Shown here one piece after another: positions 18,699 through 26,649 of a DNA stretch of 33,805 nucleotides (position 1 is its first letter; every line of letters begins with the position of its first letter). This DNA comes from an uncultured Clostridia bacterium (GTDB lineage: Bacteria; Bacillota; Clostridia; Oscillospirales; Oscillospiraceae): positions 1-33,805 of the forward strand of contig CANBCW010000022.1 in NCBI GenBank assembly GCA_947367115.1, in the 5' to 3' direction. The notes under the pieces are model-generated. The model did not search any database, had not been told where the DNA came from, and saw only the letters and a program-made list of their open reading frames with translations. The position numbers and the translations under genes were made by a program.

Positions 18699-18739
18699 AA
18701 ATGACTCTCTCCTTGGTCAGAATATGATTTTACACATAC

Positions 18740-18768
18740 AGCATACCAGCATTGCGCACTTTGTTCAA
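18740..18768 (-). promoter_or_regulatory. Promoter of the 1276-residue surface protein gene
   Basis: TTGAAC (18763-18768) and TATGCT (18740-18745) with 17-base spacing lie about 40 bp upstream of the start codon and its AAGGAGAG site. Confidence 0.6.
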
Positions 18769-18926
18769 GTGGGCGAAATGTACGATTTTCCTTCGCGTTT
18801 TTTGTTGCAGAAGCCAACTTTCCTATCAAAAACGCCTAATTCTCCCCATGATCATTCCACTCATACTCGCTGGTAAGTACTGTGACCGGCGCACCGAATG
18901 CCCCACACCATCAGAACATGGCTGAT
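18769..18926. other. Intergenic stretch without a gene
   Basis: Part of the 403-bp divergent gap between the surface protein and the small peptide gene. I see no coding signal. The only structure is a 7-bp hairpin CCATCAG...CTGATGG (18908-18928) directly abutting the tandem repeat. Confidence 0.5.
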
Positions 18927-19014
18927 GGCGTTCAGGCGGCTGCCTTGGGGCGTTCAGGCGGCTGCCTTGGGGCGTTCAGGCGGCTGCCTTGGGGCGTTCA
19001 GGCGGCTGCCTTGG
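18927..19014. repeat. Four perfect tandem copies of a 22-bp unit
   Basis: The unit GGCGTTCAGGCGGCTGCCTTGG occurs four times without any mismatch or spacer. Each unit can fold a short AGGC/GCCT hairpin. The array stops 8 bases before the -35 box of the peptide gene at 19102, a position where copy number could influence transcription. Perfect identity suggests recent expansion or active slippage. Confidence 0.95.
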
Positions 19015-19022
19015 GGTAAGAC

Positions 19023-19052
19023 TTGACAAAATGAGTTTTTGGGGGTTATAAT
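19023..19052 (+). promoter_or_regulatory. Strong sigma-A promoter of the 38-residue peptide gene
   Basis: Perfect TTGACA (19023-19028) and perfect TATAAT (19047-19052) with 18-base spacing, about 50 bp upstream of the ATG. It immediately follows the 22-bp tandem repeat array. Confidence 0.85.
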
Positions 19053-19101
19053 AAAAAAGTACACCCAGCCAGTTATATCATGATATGGAGGAAAGCGTAC
19101 C

Positions 19102-19218
19102 ATGAAAAAAGCTTATTTGGAAGCAGAAATCCAGATCGTCCATTTTGAGACAGAGGATATCATTTCTACCAGCGACAAGCTGGATGAGGACGAGCTTCCG
19201 CTGATTCCTGCGGGCTAA
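19102..19218 (+). CDS. 38-residue leader-like peptide (possible RiPP precursor or signalling peptide)
   Basis: Too short for the ORF track. ATG at 19102 follows GGAGG; the product begins MKKAYLEAEIQIVHFETEDI and ends ISTSDKLDEDELPLIPAG. There is a strong promoter, a good ribosome site and two terminators just after the stop, so this is a discrete transcription unit. The N-terminus parallels the 90-residue peptide at 6014 (MKK-Y...V..F..T..I-S). Such MKK.YE.P...V.FETEDIITTS-type peptides are frequent in gut Firmicutes; their function is not established as far as I know. It has no cysteine and no signal peptide; the acidic tail is unlike a pore-forming bacteriocin. Coding status is likely; role is open. 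Confidence 0.75.
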   Translation: MKKAYLEAEIQIVHFETEDIISTSDKLDEDELPLIPAG

Positions 19219-19240
19219 GCCGGAATAATTGAACGAAGAA

Positions 19241-19267
19241 AAGAGCAGACCGATACGGTCTGCTCTT
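19241..19267. terminator. Terminator between convergent peptide and pyruvyl-transferase genes
   Basis: AAGAGCAGACC-GATAC-GGTCTGCTCTT is an 11-bp perfect stem. On the minus strand it is followed by TTCTTCGTT, so it can serve the gene ending at 19306 as well as the peptide gene. Confidence 0.7.
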
Positions 19268-19276
19268 CCCCCTTTT

Positions 19277-19307
19277 CCCCGCCATCTTCGGATGGCGGGG
19301 ATTTTTT
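19277..19307 (+). terminator. Second terminator after the 38-residue peptide gene
   Basis: CCCCGCCATC-TTCG-GATGGCGGGG has a 10-bp stem and a stable UUCG tetraloop, followed by A and six T's on the plus strand. It overlaps the stop codon of the convergent gene. Confidence 0.85.
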
Positions 19308-20319
19308 ACGCAATACTGCTCCACTGCCAATCTGCCGCCCACCGGCGGTACTGCGAAACCGAAATCTCCAACCGGCGGCGCAGCCCATCCTCCCGCTTCA
19401 GGAAGGTGCGAAAACAGTCCGTCAGCGCGTCCTCCCGCTTTAGCGCCCCCACGCTGACCACCGTTTCCTGCCAGGAGCCGAACAGCATGCGTGCAATCCC
19501 CTGTGCACGGCTGCTAGATCCAACGCACAATCCCGGCACACCGCAGCTCCATGCCGCCAACGCCCCGGCTGTTCCCACACAGCAGCGGCACAGGGACAGA
19601 TCCCCCCGCAGCACCCGGCAGTCCCCATCCTCCCGGCGCAAGATCCGATCATTTTTCCCAAATTCCCTTTCAACGGCGGTAAGGAACAGACAGTCATTGC
19701 AGCATGGCTTGACGCAGTATGGAATCAAGGCGATCTGCATTGCGGTATTGTCCAAAAGCCAGCGAATCAGGTGGCAGAAGCTGCGGTACAGCAGTCCCTG
19801 CGATGCTTCAAACCGGCACACCGCCGGGCTCAGACACAGCCCCACCGTATCCTTCCGAAACGCTCCCCGCAGCGGGCGAAGCTGCCGCTCCACTAAAAAG
19901 GCCGGATCCGGCCCCAGCCGGACATTTTTCTCCAGCCCTGCGGTGTGAAGCGCCTCCAGGCTTCTCCTGTCCGGCACGATCACCGCATGAAACCGGCTCA
20001 GCTCCCGGGCGGATCGTCGTCCGATGCGCTCTGCCCCCGGTGTCCAACCCCAGAGAACCGTCCGTGTTCCCCGGCGCAGCCTGTCCACGCCGGCAGGCTG
20101 TGCTGTCACGCACCAGTCCCCCGACCCGATGCACCGCTCCGGCACCCCTGAAATGTGGCGGGTCAGGCCAGCCACCGCCCCCAGCCCATAGTGCCAATCT
20201 TCCTCCAGCCCCATTGAAAAAACCTCCGGACGCTCCGGCAGCACCCGGCAGATGCCCCGGATCCGATCCTCGCTGCCGTGATCCCCGCTGCCACCATGTC
20301 CCAAGAGATAATACCCCAT
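19306..20319 (-). CDS. Polysaccharide pyruvyl transferase family protein (CsaB-like)
   Basis: The track starts at 20460, but GGAGGGGGAG upstream of the ATG at 20319 gives 337 residues beginning MGYYLLGHGGSGDHGSEDRI. That glycine-rich start is the nucleotide-fold loop of the pyruvyl-transferase family (usual form GHGGSGNHG.EA). Further family marks are VIVPDRRSLEAL, GPDPAFLVE and, near the C-terminus, VGSSSRAQGIARMLFGS, matching the usual ARGIA.DLFG signature. These enzymes move a ketal pyruvate from phosphoenolpyruvate onto a sugar of a surface polysaccharide or wall polymer; in CsaB organisms the pyruvylated polymer holds SLH proteins. A cysteine cluster (PYCVKPCCNDC, about residue 205) is unusual and could bind metal or be incidental. 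Single gene, convergent with the 38-residue peptide gene. Confidence 0.8.
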   Translation of the reverse strand: MGYYLLGHGGSGDHGSEDRIRGICRVLPERPEVFSMGLEEDWHYGLGAVAGLTRHISGVPERCIGSGDWCVTAQPAGVDRLRRGTRTVLWGWTPGAERIGRRSARELSRFHAVIVPDRRSLEALHTAGLEKNVRLGPDPAFLVERQLRPLRGAFRKDTVGLCLSPAVCRFEASQGLLYRSFCHLIRWLLDNTAMQIALIPYCVKPCCNDCLFLTAVEREFGKNDRILRREDGDCRVLRGDLSLCRCCVGTAGALAAWSCGVPGLCVGSSSRAQGIARMLFGSWQETVVSVGALKREDALTDCFRTFLKREDGLRRRLEISVSQYRRWAADWQWSSIA

Positions 20320-20432
20320 CCCCGGCTCCCCCTCCATATGGTTCGTAGGTGCCATTATAAACCGAGCCGGAAGAATTGTTGGGCTAATTTTGTCAGTGGC
20401 AGAATATTTCTTTTCACCAGCGCATAAAATGT

Positions 20433-20457
20433 GATCCCCTGCCATCGGCAGGGGATC
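20433..20457 (-). terminator. Hairpin terminator of the secA operon
   Basis: GATCCCCTGCC-ATC-GGCAGGGGATC, an 11-bp perfect stem, starts 7 bases after the stop of the solute-binding protein gene. The following bases on the minus strand (ACATTTTAT) give a weak T-run. Confidence 0.65.
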
Positions 20458-20464
20458 CATTATC

Positions 20465-22000
20465 TTAGTCCTCAGTTATTTCCACATCAGCCAGGGTTTT
20501 TCCCATATGATAGAAGAATACACTGTCACGAGCCGGATTCAGGTCTGAGAATAGACCGCGCTGGGCAAAAATGGCATAGCTGCGGAACAGGATGGGGCAA
20601 AGCATGCCATCCTCCAGCACCTCCTGATGCAGCGTATAGTAGTTACCGGCGTTGGCTAAAGCATCCAGACACAGGGCATAAATTGCCGTGTCGCTCATGC
20701 CCCCAAAGCTCAGTGTTCCCTCAGAATCATAGAACGCCGACAGATCCATGTTGGATGACAGCTTGGTCTGCCCCAGATACAGGTCATACTTTCCCTTTTC
20801 CAGTGCCTCCAGATAATCCTCACCGTTCAGCTCTGAGGTCGTGACCTTCAGACCGCACTGGTTCAGAGCCTGCGCGATGCTTCGCGCCACCCGGAGCCGG
20901 ATGGTATCGTCGGTGTTTACCAGCAGCGTTACCTCTTTGCTGGCCAGGTTAGCGTCAGCCACCGCCTGCGTCAGCTTAGCCGGATCGTAGGCGTACTTCT
21001 GCGCCAGACCGGCGTTGTACCAAGGTGACTGGGGCGACGCAGGCAGTACCGCGCTGTAAGCAAAGCCGCGGTAATATGTCTCCACGATCGTGTCACGGTC
21101 AATGGCATAGGTCAACGCTGTGCGGATCTCCTTCGTGGAAAGCACGCCGCTCTTGCTGTTGCAGCCCAGATACAGGAAAATGCCTGTCTCGCAATCCCAC
21201 AGCTCATAGTCGCTGTGGAAATCCACATAGCTGCCGCTGCCGGGATCTGCGGTGACCAGCCCGAGATCGGAGAATTCGAATTCATCCCGAAGCTGGGATG
21301 TGTTTTGCCCCTCCACCAGCCGGATATGCTCCGAGGTTACCGGCAGAGCCGCGGCGCACCACCAGTCCGTCCGGCGGCGCAGCCGAAGCTGTTCTTCATA
21401 GGTTTCGTACAGGTATGGGCCGGTGCCCAGCGGCCGCTCCGCATCGAGCTGCGACTGCTTGACGATGGGCACATCCAGCAGCACCGGAAAATTTTCATAA
21501 GGCGTTTCCAGCTGCACCGTGACCGCCCCATCCTCCGTTGTACCAACGGACTTGACATAGCCGAAGCGGCCCTTGTAGATCTCGCTTTTCATCGCTGCCT
21601 TCAGGCTGGCCGCCACATCGGCCGCTGTCAGCACATCTCCATCCGGAAAAGTAGCCTCCGTCAGATAGAAGGTATAGGTCTTCATATCCTTGGACAGAGA
21701 ATAGCTCTTACACAGCACCGGGTAAACGTCGTAATCCGCGTCCACCGCAAACAGCCCCTGATAAATCAGATCAAACAGGTTCTGATTGATGTAATCCCCA
21801 CATTTATAAGGGTTCAGGCTTCTGTCTGGATAATAGGGCAGGCTCATCTCCTGCTCCGTAATACCGGAGGTGGGGGTGGTATTTTCATCCCAAGTCAGGC
21901 CATCGCCGGTGGGAACATAGACCGTTTCTTCCTCCTGACAGCCGGAAAGCAGCCCCGCTGCCAGCACAACGCTCAGCAGCAGTGCAACAAGACGCTTCAT
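20465..22000 (-). CDS. Family-5 (peptide/nickel-type) extracellular solute-binding lipoprotein
   Basis: ATG at 22000 follows AAGGAGGGG; the product is 511 residues. MKRLVALLLSVVLAAGLLSGC is a lipoprotein signal with Cys 21 as the lipidated residue. The body has SBP_bac_5 features: LNPYKCGDYINQNLFDLIYQ near the mature start, TFYLTEATFPDGDVLTAADV, GTGPYLYE, and RTALTYAIDRDTIVETYYRG. These proteins capture oligopeptides or similar ligands and hand them to an ABC permease. No permease or ATPase gene is nearby, so it is an orphan or works with a system elsewhere. Its ATG overlaps the TGA of pgeF (ATGA), so it is translated as part of the secA-pgeF transcript. Ligand unknown. Confidence 0.85.
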   Translation of the reverse strand: MKRLVALLLSVVLAAGLLSGCQEEETVYVPTGDGLTWDENTTPTSGITEQEMSLPYYPDRSLNPYKCGDYINQNLFDLIYQGLFAVDADYDVYPVLCKSYSLSKDMKTYTFYLTEATFPDGDVLTAADVAASLKAAMKSEIYKGRFGYVKSVGTTEDGAVTVQLETPYENFPVLLDVPIVKQSQLDAERPLGTGPYLYETYEEQLRLRRRTDWWCAAALPVTSEHIRLVEGQNTSQLRDEFEFSDLGLVTADPGSGSYVDFHSDYELWDCETGIFLYLGCNSKSGVLSTKEIRTALTYAIDRDTIVETYYRGFAYSAVLPASPQSPWYNAGLAQKYAYDPAKLTQAVADANLASKEVTLLVNTDDTIRLRVARSIAQALNQCGLKVTTSELNGEDYLEALEKGKYDLYLGQTKLSSNMDLSAFYDSEGTLSFGGMSDTAIYALCLDALANAGNYYTLHQEVLEDGMLCPILFRSYAIFAQRGLFSDLNPARDSVFFYHMGKTLADVEITED

Positions 22001-22800
22001 TCTCTCCCCTCCTTGCAGACGATGATGGCTCCCTGAGAGCCCCGCAGTCCCTTGGTGACCCGGTGAGACCAGAATCGGTGGCTTTGACAAACGGTGCAGT
22101 CGGTGCTGATATCGATATGATGGACACCGGCTTGCCGCAGCGCCAACGCGTTGATTTCTTTAAGGTTTACATAATATTTTTCGCCGTTCGTCCGAATGAA
22201 GGGCTTTGCCTTCTCTCCGAAGGCCGCGATCATGGCATCCGGCACATCCGCATCCGTTTCGAAGCAGCAGAAGCCGATGTTCGGCCCGATGGCTGCCCGG
22301 ATATCCGCAGGATCACTGCCAAATTCCCGGGTCATGGCCGCTGCCGTCTTCGCGGCAATGGCCGCGGCAGTGCCGCGCCAGCCCGCATGTGCCGCGCCTA
22401 CTGCCCCGGTAACAGGATCGTGGAGCAGAATCGGCGTACAGTCCGCGGTGAAGATCGCAAGTCCCACCCCGGGTTCATTGGTGATCAGCGCATCACATTC
22501 CGGCAATTCCGGGCCATACAGCCCGGCGCCAGTCTCGTTCTGCCCTACCCGCAGCACGGTATCTGTGTGGGTCTGGTGGGACAGAACCAGCTTTTTCGGT
22601 TCAAATCCCAGCGCATCACCCAGAATCTGATAGTTTTTCAGTACATTTTCCCATTCATCGCCCCGGTGGATACCGATATTCAGGCTCTCAAGATACCCAG
22701 TACTCACGCCCCCAAACCGCGTGGTGAAACAATGCGGCACCGATATTCCTTCGGCGGTCAGAAATTCCAACGCACCGTATTTCATGGTCGTAATTGGCAT
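21997..22800 (-). CDS. pgeF: PgeF/YfiH multicopper-like purine nucleoside phosphorylase family protein
   Basis: A 267-residue protein of normal family length. Motifs: TTRFGGVS near the N-terminus, LSHQTHTDTV, IFTADCTPILLHD and VGAAHAGWRGT, which together supply the two His and one Cys zinc ligands of the YfiH/LACC1 fold, then AAIGPNIGFCCFE and DISTDCTVCQ. Members have been described as purine nucleoside phosphorylases/adenosine deaminases, and as a peptidoglycan-editing factor in E. coli; older databases call them laccase or polyphenol oxidase. ATG at 22800 follows AGGGGA; a later ATG five codons in is possible. It lies 21 bp after secA and overlaps the downstream lipoprotein gene by four bases. 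Confidence 0.9.
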   Translation of the reverse strand: MPITTMKYGALEFLTAEGISVPHCFTTRFGGVSTGYLESLNIGIHRGDEWENVLKNYQILGDALGFEPKKLVLSHQTHTDTVLRVGQNETGAGLYGPELPECDALITNEPGVGLAIFTADCTPILLHDPVTGAVGAAHAGWRGTAAAIAAKTAAAMTREFGSDPADIRAAIGPNIGFCCFETDADVPDAMIAAFGEKAKPFIRTNGEKYYVNLKEINALALRQAGVHHIDISTDCTVCQSHRFWSHRVTKGLRGSQGAIIVCKEGRE

Positions 22801-22821
22801 AGGATTCCCCTGCAGGTCAGA

Positions 22822-25569
22822 TTATTCGCCCATTTTTTCTTTCTGCATGCAGCACTTTTTATACTTCTTTCCGCTGCCGCAGGGGCAGGGATCGTTGGGG
22901 CCGGCCTTCTTCTCCTTTCGGACAGGCTGCTTCTTCACCTGCGCGTTGACGGCAGCGCCGGTGCCGGTCTCCTTGGCGACGCGTTCCCGCTTGACCTCCT
23001 GCTTAGGCCGCAGCTGCACCAGGAACATCCGGCGGACAGTCTCCTCCCGGATGGCCTGAATCATGGCCTGGAACATTTCGTAGCCCTCTTCTTTGTAAGC
23101 AATCACCGGGTCATGCTGGCCGTAGGCTCGCAGACCGATGCCCTGCTTCAGATCGTCCATGGCATCTATGTTGTCCATCCAGTATTCGTCCACCACCCGG
23201 AGCATGACCACACGCTCCAGTTCGCGCATAACACTGGGCGTAAAGGCAGCTTCCCGCTTCTCATAGGTCTGGACGGCCAGATCATAAAGCAGATCCGTCA
23301 CTTCCCCGGCATCCAGCTTACTCAGCTTTTCAGGCACTTCGCAGGCACCCTTCGGGAAGTATATCCCTTCAAACTGGGCAGTCAAAGTCTTGAATGCCTC
23401 TTCATCCAGATGGCCGGCACTGCTCATAGCAGTAGTCACCGCGGAGGAAACCACCTCACGCAGCATGCTCAGCATATTATCCCGGAGGCTCTCGCCATCC
23501 AGCACCTTCTGGCGCTGGGCATAAATGACCTCACGCTGGATATTCATAACATCGTCGTATTCCAGAACGTTCTTTCTGGCACGGAAGTTCCGGCTTTCCA
23601 CGTTTTTCTGGGCGTTTTCCACGGCATTGGACAGAATTTTTGCGTCAATGGGGGTGTTCTCGTCGATGCCCAGCGTATCCATCATGCCCATGACCCGGTC
23701 TGTAGAGAACAGGCGCATCAGGTCATCCTGCAGGCTCAGGTAGAAGCGGCTCTCGCCGGGGTCTCCCTGCCGTCCGGAACGGCCGCGGAGCTGATTGTCA
23801 ATACGGCGGGACTCATGCCGTTCGGTGCCGATGATGACCAAGCCGCCCGCAGCACGAACCTTTTCCGCCTCATCCCGGATCTCTGCTTTGTATTTTGCCA
23901 GCAGTTCCTCATACTTCTCACGGACAGCCAGAATCTCAGGATCATCCGTCTCAGCATAAGAATCGGCTTCTGCCAGCAGCTCCTCGGTGTAATCCAGCTT
24001 CCGCAGTTCATTTTTCGCCATGAACTCGGCATTGCCGCCCAGCACGATATCCGTACCACGGCCTGCCATATTGGTGGCGATGGTAACCGCGCCGAACTTG
24101 CCCGCCTGTGCCACGATCTGTGCTTCCTTCTCATGATACTTGGCGTTCAGCACGTTATGGGGCACGCCTGCCTTTTTCAGCAGCTTGCTGAGGATCTCAC
24201 TCTTTTCAATGGATACCGTACCAACCAGCACCGGCTGACCCTTGGCGTGGCACTCGATAACCTGATCGATGATGGCCTTGAACTTGCCCATCTCGGTCTT
24301 GTAGACCACATCCGTCCGGTCAATGCGGGCGATGGGACGGTTGGTGGGAATCTCGACCACATCCAGCTTGTAGATAGCGGCGAATTCCTCTTCCTCGGTC
24401 AGTGCCGTACCGGTCATGCCGGACAGCTTATCGTACAGGCGGAAGAAATTCTGGAAGGTGATGGTCGCAAGCGTCTTGCTCTCACCGGCAACGGTAACAC
24501 CTTCCTTAGCTTCGATGGCCTGATGCAGTCCCTCATTGTACCGGCGGCCGTACATCAAACGGCCTGTGAACTCGTCGACAATGATGATCTGCCCATCCTT
24601 GACCACATAGTCAATATCCCGCTTCATCAGACCCCGGGCCTTCATGGCCTGGTTCAAATGGTGGGACAGCGTCGTATTTTCTGCATCCGCCAGGTTTTCC
24701 ACTCCGAAATACTTCTCGGCCTTGGCGATACCTTCTGCAGTCAGGGACACGGTGCGGGCTTTTTCATCCACAAAGTAATCGCAGTCGTAATCATCCTGCA
24801 CTTCCTTCTCATCGGTCTTTGCAAAGACCTTCCGGCGCAGGGTAGAAACAAAGTAATCCGCCATCTCATACAGCTTGGAGGATTCCTCGCCCTTGCCGGA
24901 GATGATCAGGGGGGTACGGGCTTCGTCGATCAGAATGGAGTCCACCTCGTCCACGATGGCAAAGGCATGCCCCCGCTGGACAAGCTCCTGCTTGTAGATG
25001 GCCATATTGTCACGAAGGTAATCAAAGCCCAGTTCATTATTGGTGCAGTAGGTAATGTCGGCGGCATAGGATACCCGGCGCTCGGCGGGAGTCATGCCCG
25101 GAATGATCAGGCCAACAGACAGACCCATGTAGCGGTAGACCTTACCCATCCACTCCGAGTCACGCTTAGCAAGATATTCGTTCACAGTGACCACATGGAC
25201 ACCCTGTCCAGTCAGCGCGTTGAGGTAACAGGGCAGAATCGCCACCAACGTCTTGCCTTCACCGGTCTTCATTTCCGCAATTCGCCCCTGATGCAGCACA
25301 ATACCGCCAATGAGCTGAACCGGATAGGGCTTCATGCCCAGAACGCGCCAGGCCGCCTCCCGGATAGCGGCAAACGCCTCCGGCAGCAGATCATCCAGAT
25401 CCTCGCCCTGGGCTATGCGCTCCTTAAATTCAGCCGTTTTTCCCTTCAGCGCCTCTTCACTGAGGGCAGCGTATTCCTTCTCCAGTCCCAGAATCTTGTC
25501 CACCGTGGGCTGGATCTTCTTGATCTCCCGCTGAGAGCGGGTGCCAAACAGTTTTGTAATGAGTCCCAT
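22822..25569 (-). CDS. secA: SecA, preprotein translocase ATPase
   Basis: The track starts at 25593, but AAGGAGAAACGAT before the ATG at 25569 gives 915 residues starting [18 protein letters not shown]. Walker A is MKTGEGKTL (about residue 100). The Walker B-type block reads [19 protein letters not shown], followed by [30 protein letters not shown] and [20 protein letters not shown]. The C-terminus [16 protein letters not shown] is the SEC-C zinc motif that contacts SecB or ribosomes. It drives Sec-dependent export through SecYEG; the many signal-peptide proteins here depend on it. It is full length and intact. It leads an operon with pgeF and an orphan lipoprotein. Confidence 0.98.
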   Translation of the reverse strand: MGLITKLFGTRSQREIKKIQPTVDKILGLEKEYAALSEEALKGKTAEFKERIAQGEDLDDLLPEAFAAIREAAWRVLGMKPYPVQLIGGIVLHQGRIAEMKTGEGKTLVAILPCYLNALTGQGVHVVTVNEYLAKRDSEWMGKVYRYMGLSVGLIIPGMTPAERRVSYAADITYCTNNELGFDYLRDNMAIYKQELVQRGHAFAIVDEVDSILIDEARTPLIISGKGEESSKLYEMADYFVSTLRRKVFAKTDEKEVQDDYDCDYFVDEKARTVSLTAEGIAKAEKYFGVENLADAENTTLSHHLNQAMKARGLMKRDIDYVVKDGQIIIVDEFTGRLMYGRRYNEGLHQAIEAKEGVTVAGESKTLATITFQNFFRLYDKLSGMTGTALTEEEEFAAIYKLDVVEIPTNRPIARIDRTDVVYKTEMGKFKAIIDQVIECHAKGQPVLVGTVSIEKSEILSKLLKKAGVPHNVLNAKYHEKEAQIVAQAGKFGAVTIATNMAGRGTDIVLGGNAEFMAKNELRKLDYTEELLAEADSYAETDDPEILAVREKYEELLAKYKAEIRDEAEKVRAAGGLVIIGTERHESRRIDNQLRGRSGRQGDPGESRFYLSLQDDLMRLFSTDRVMGMMDTLGIDENTPIDAKILSNAVENAQKNVESRNFRARKNVLEYDDVMNIQREVIYAQRQKVLDGESLRDNMLSMLREVVSSAVTTAMSSAGHLDEEAFKTLTAQFEGIYFPKGACEVPEKLSKLDAGEVTDLLYDLAVQTYEKREAAFTPSVMRELERVVMLRVVDEYWMDNIDAMDDLKQGIGLRAYGQHDPVIAYKEEGYEMFQAMIQAIREETVRRMFLVQLRPKQEVKRERVAKETGTGAAVNAQVKKQPVRKEKKAGPNDPCPCGSGKKYKKCCMQKEKMGE

Positions 25570-25625
25570 ATCGTTTCTCCTTATCGAAGTCATTCTTCAT
25601 TAGGCCATAGGCATGGATTTTATCC

Positions 25626-25634
25626 ATTATACCA
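25626..25634 (-). promoter_or_regulatory. Extended -10 promoter of secA
   Basis: TGGTATAAT (extended -10 TGn plus perfect TATAAT) lies 57 bp upstream of the secA start. No good -35 hexamer is found at 16-18 bases, which fits an extended -10 promoter. Confidence 0.55.
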
Positions 25635-25690
25635 CACCGCTTCGGAAAATAATAGATGATTTTGTAAACATTTTGCCCTTCTGATGCTGC

Positions 25691-25720
25691 AAAAAAGCTG
25701 CCGCGCGAGCGGCAGCTTTT
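25691..25720 (-). terminator. Terminator of the TraX-like gene
   Basis: AAAAGCTGCCGC-GCGA-GCGGCAGCTTTT has a 12-bp perfect stem and is followed by T's on the minus strand, 13 bases after the stop at 25733. Confidence 0.88.
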
Positions 25721-25732
25721 GATGTATCACCA

Positions 25733-26506
25733 TTAGAAGCAGTACTTCCCAACCAGACCGATCGCCAGCAGCAGAACCGGATAGGCCAGATAATTGACGA
25801 TCTTATTCTCCTCACCGGGTTCCTCATTGTAGAAGTGAACCATCAGGAAGGTGATGGGAGCAGCAAGATAGAAGAGCGAGAACGCGGTACACAGGAACAT
25901 CGCCGCGCAGCCGCCCAAAATCTGCCATGTGCGCTTTTTGCGCAGAAGCCACAGCACCGTCACCATCACAACAACAGCCGCGGCATCATGGATGCGCAGC
26001 ATCTCGACCCAGAAGATCGCGATAACAACCACCAGAATTTTAATCAAAATATTCTTGATGCTTGTTCCGGCGTAGTAACGGAGCAGATAAAGCACGATCA
26101 GCGCCAGCACCATACCAAACACAGGGTTGCGGCTGTCCAGATCGATCCACTTGCCGCTCATGGCCAGGTTGAACGGAATTTCGCTCAGCACCGCCACGCC
26201 CGCGACGCGAAGGATATAATTCTTCAGGCTGGAGGTGTGCAGGAAGCCTTCCACCAGCAGGAAGGAGAAGATGGGCACACCGCAGGCCAACACAAACTGC
26301 AGGACGATTGCGACGGTAGCCAATGCCAGGTTTTCGGGGTTTTCCATCAGCTTCAGCAACTGCTCACCGGAATTGATGCCGACACCCAGATAACCGTTCT
26401 GGAGAATGCACTGTCCTGCCGTTCCCAAGGCGATAAACAGCAGTCCCCAGATGCGGATTGCCTGACGGGATGTGCCTCTGGGTCTATTCAGGGGTAGATT
26501 GTTCAT
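25733..26506 (-). CDS. TraX-family multi-pass membrane protein
   Basis: AAAGGAG before the ATG at 26506 gives 257 residues starting MNNLPLNRPRGTSRQAIRIW; the track start at 26758 is too far upstream. About seven to eight hydrophobic segments are seen. The TraX signature region is present: PIFSFLLVEGFLHTSSLKNY followed by LSEIPFNLAMSGKW and NPVFGMVLALI. TraX was first described as the F-pilin N-acetylase, and the wider family belongs to the acyltransferase-3-like membrane enzymes; in Firmicutes chromosomes its substrate is not known. There are no conjugation genes here, so plasmid transfer is not implied. It stands between two terminators as a single-gene unit; a weak promoter-like TTTACA/TATACC pair lies about 26530-26560. 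Confidence 0.85.
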   Translation of the reverse strand: MNNLPLNRPRGTSRQAIRIWGLLFIALGTAGQCILQNGYLGVGINSGEQLLKLMENPENLALATVAIVLQFVLACGVPIFSFLLVEGFLHTSSLKNYILRVAGVAVLSEIPFNLAMSGKWIDLDSRNPVFGMVLALIVLYLLRYYAGTSIKNILIKILVVVIAIFWVEMLRIHDAAAVVVMVTVLWLLRKKRTWQILGGCAAMFLCTAFSLFYLAAPITFLMVHFYNEEPGEENKIVNYLAYPVLLLAIGLVGKYCF

Positions 26507-26605
26507 AGAGTTGGGCTCCTTTGAGGGTATAAATAGATCAGGGATCTTGTAAAAGCCGATATTCCCGTGCGAAGATCGGTTTTTAGAAGATTCCGGAGCA
26601 AGAAG

Positions 26606-26636
26606 GCCCTTCCCGCCTTTCTGTGGCAGGAAGGGC
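26606..26636 (-). terminator. Hairpin after the amylase gene
   Basis: GCCCTTCC and GGAAGGGC pair with an inner GCC/GGC extension, 14 bases after the stop at 26650. The following minus-strand bases are CTTCTTGCTC, a poor T-run. Confidence 0.55.
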
Positions 26637-26649
26637 GCAATGAAAATGA

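Noticed and set aside
15417-18704. 1095-residue plus-strand ORF antisense to the 1276-residue protein
   Set aside because: Same mirror-frame artefact; the minus strand has signal peptide, repeats and a good ribosome site.
18927-19014. CRISPR array
   Set aside because: The four 22-bp copies are directly contiguous with no spacers, and no cas gene is present.
21982-25659. 1225-residue plus-strand ORF opposite secA and pgeF
   Set aside because: The opposite strand encodes unmistakable SecA and PgeF; the product has no motifs.
25733-26506. Conjugative element suggested by the TraX homologue
   Set aside because: No other transfer, relaxase or integrase genes; TraX-like proteins are common on Firmicutes chromosomes.
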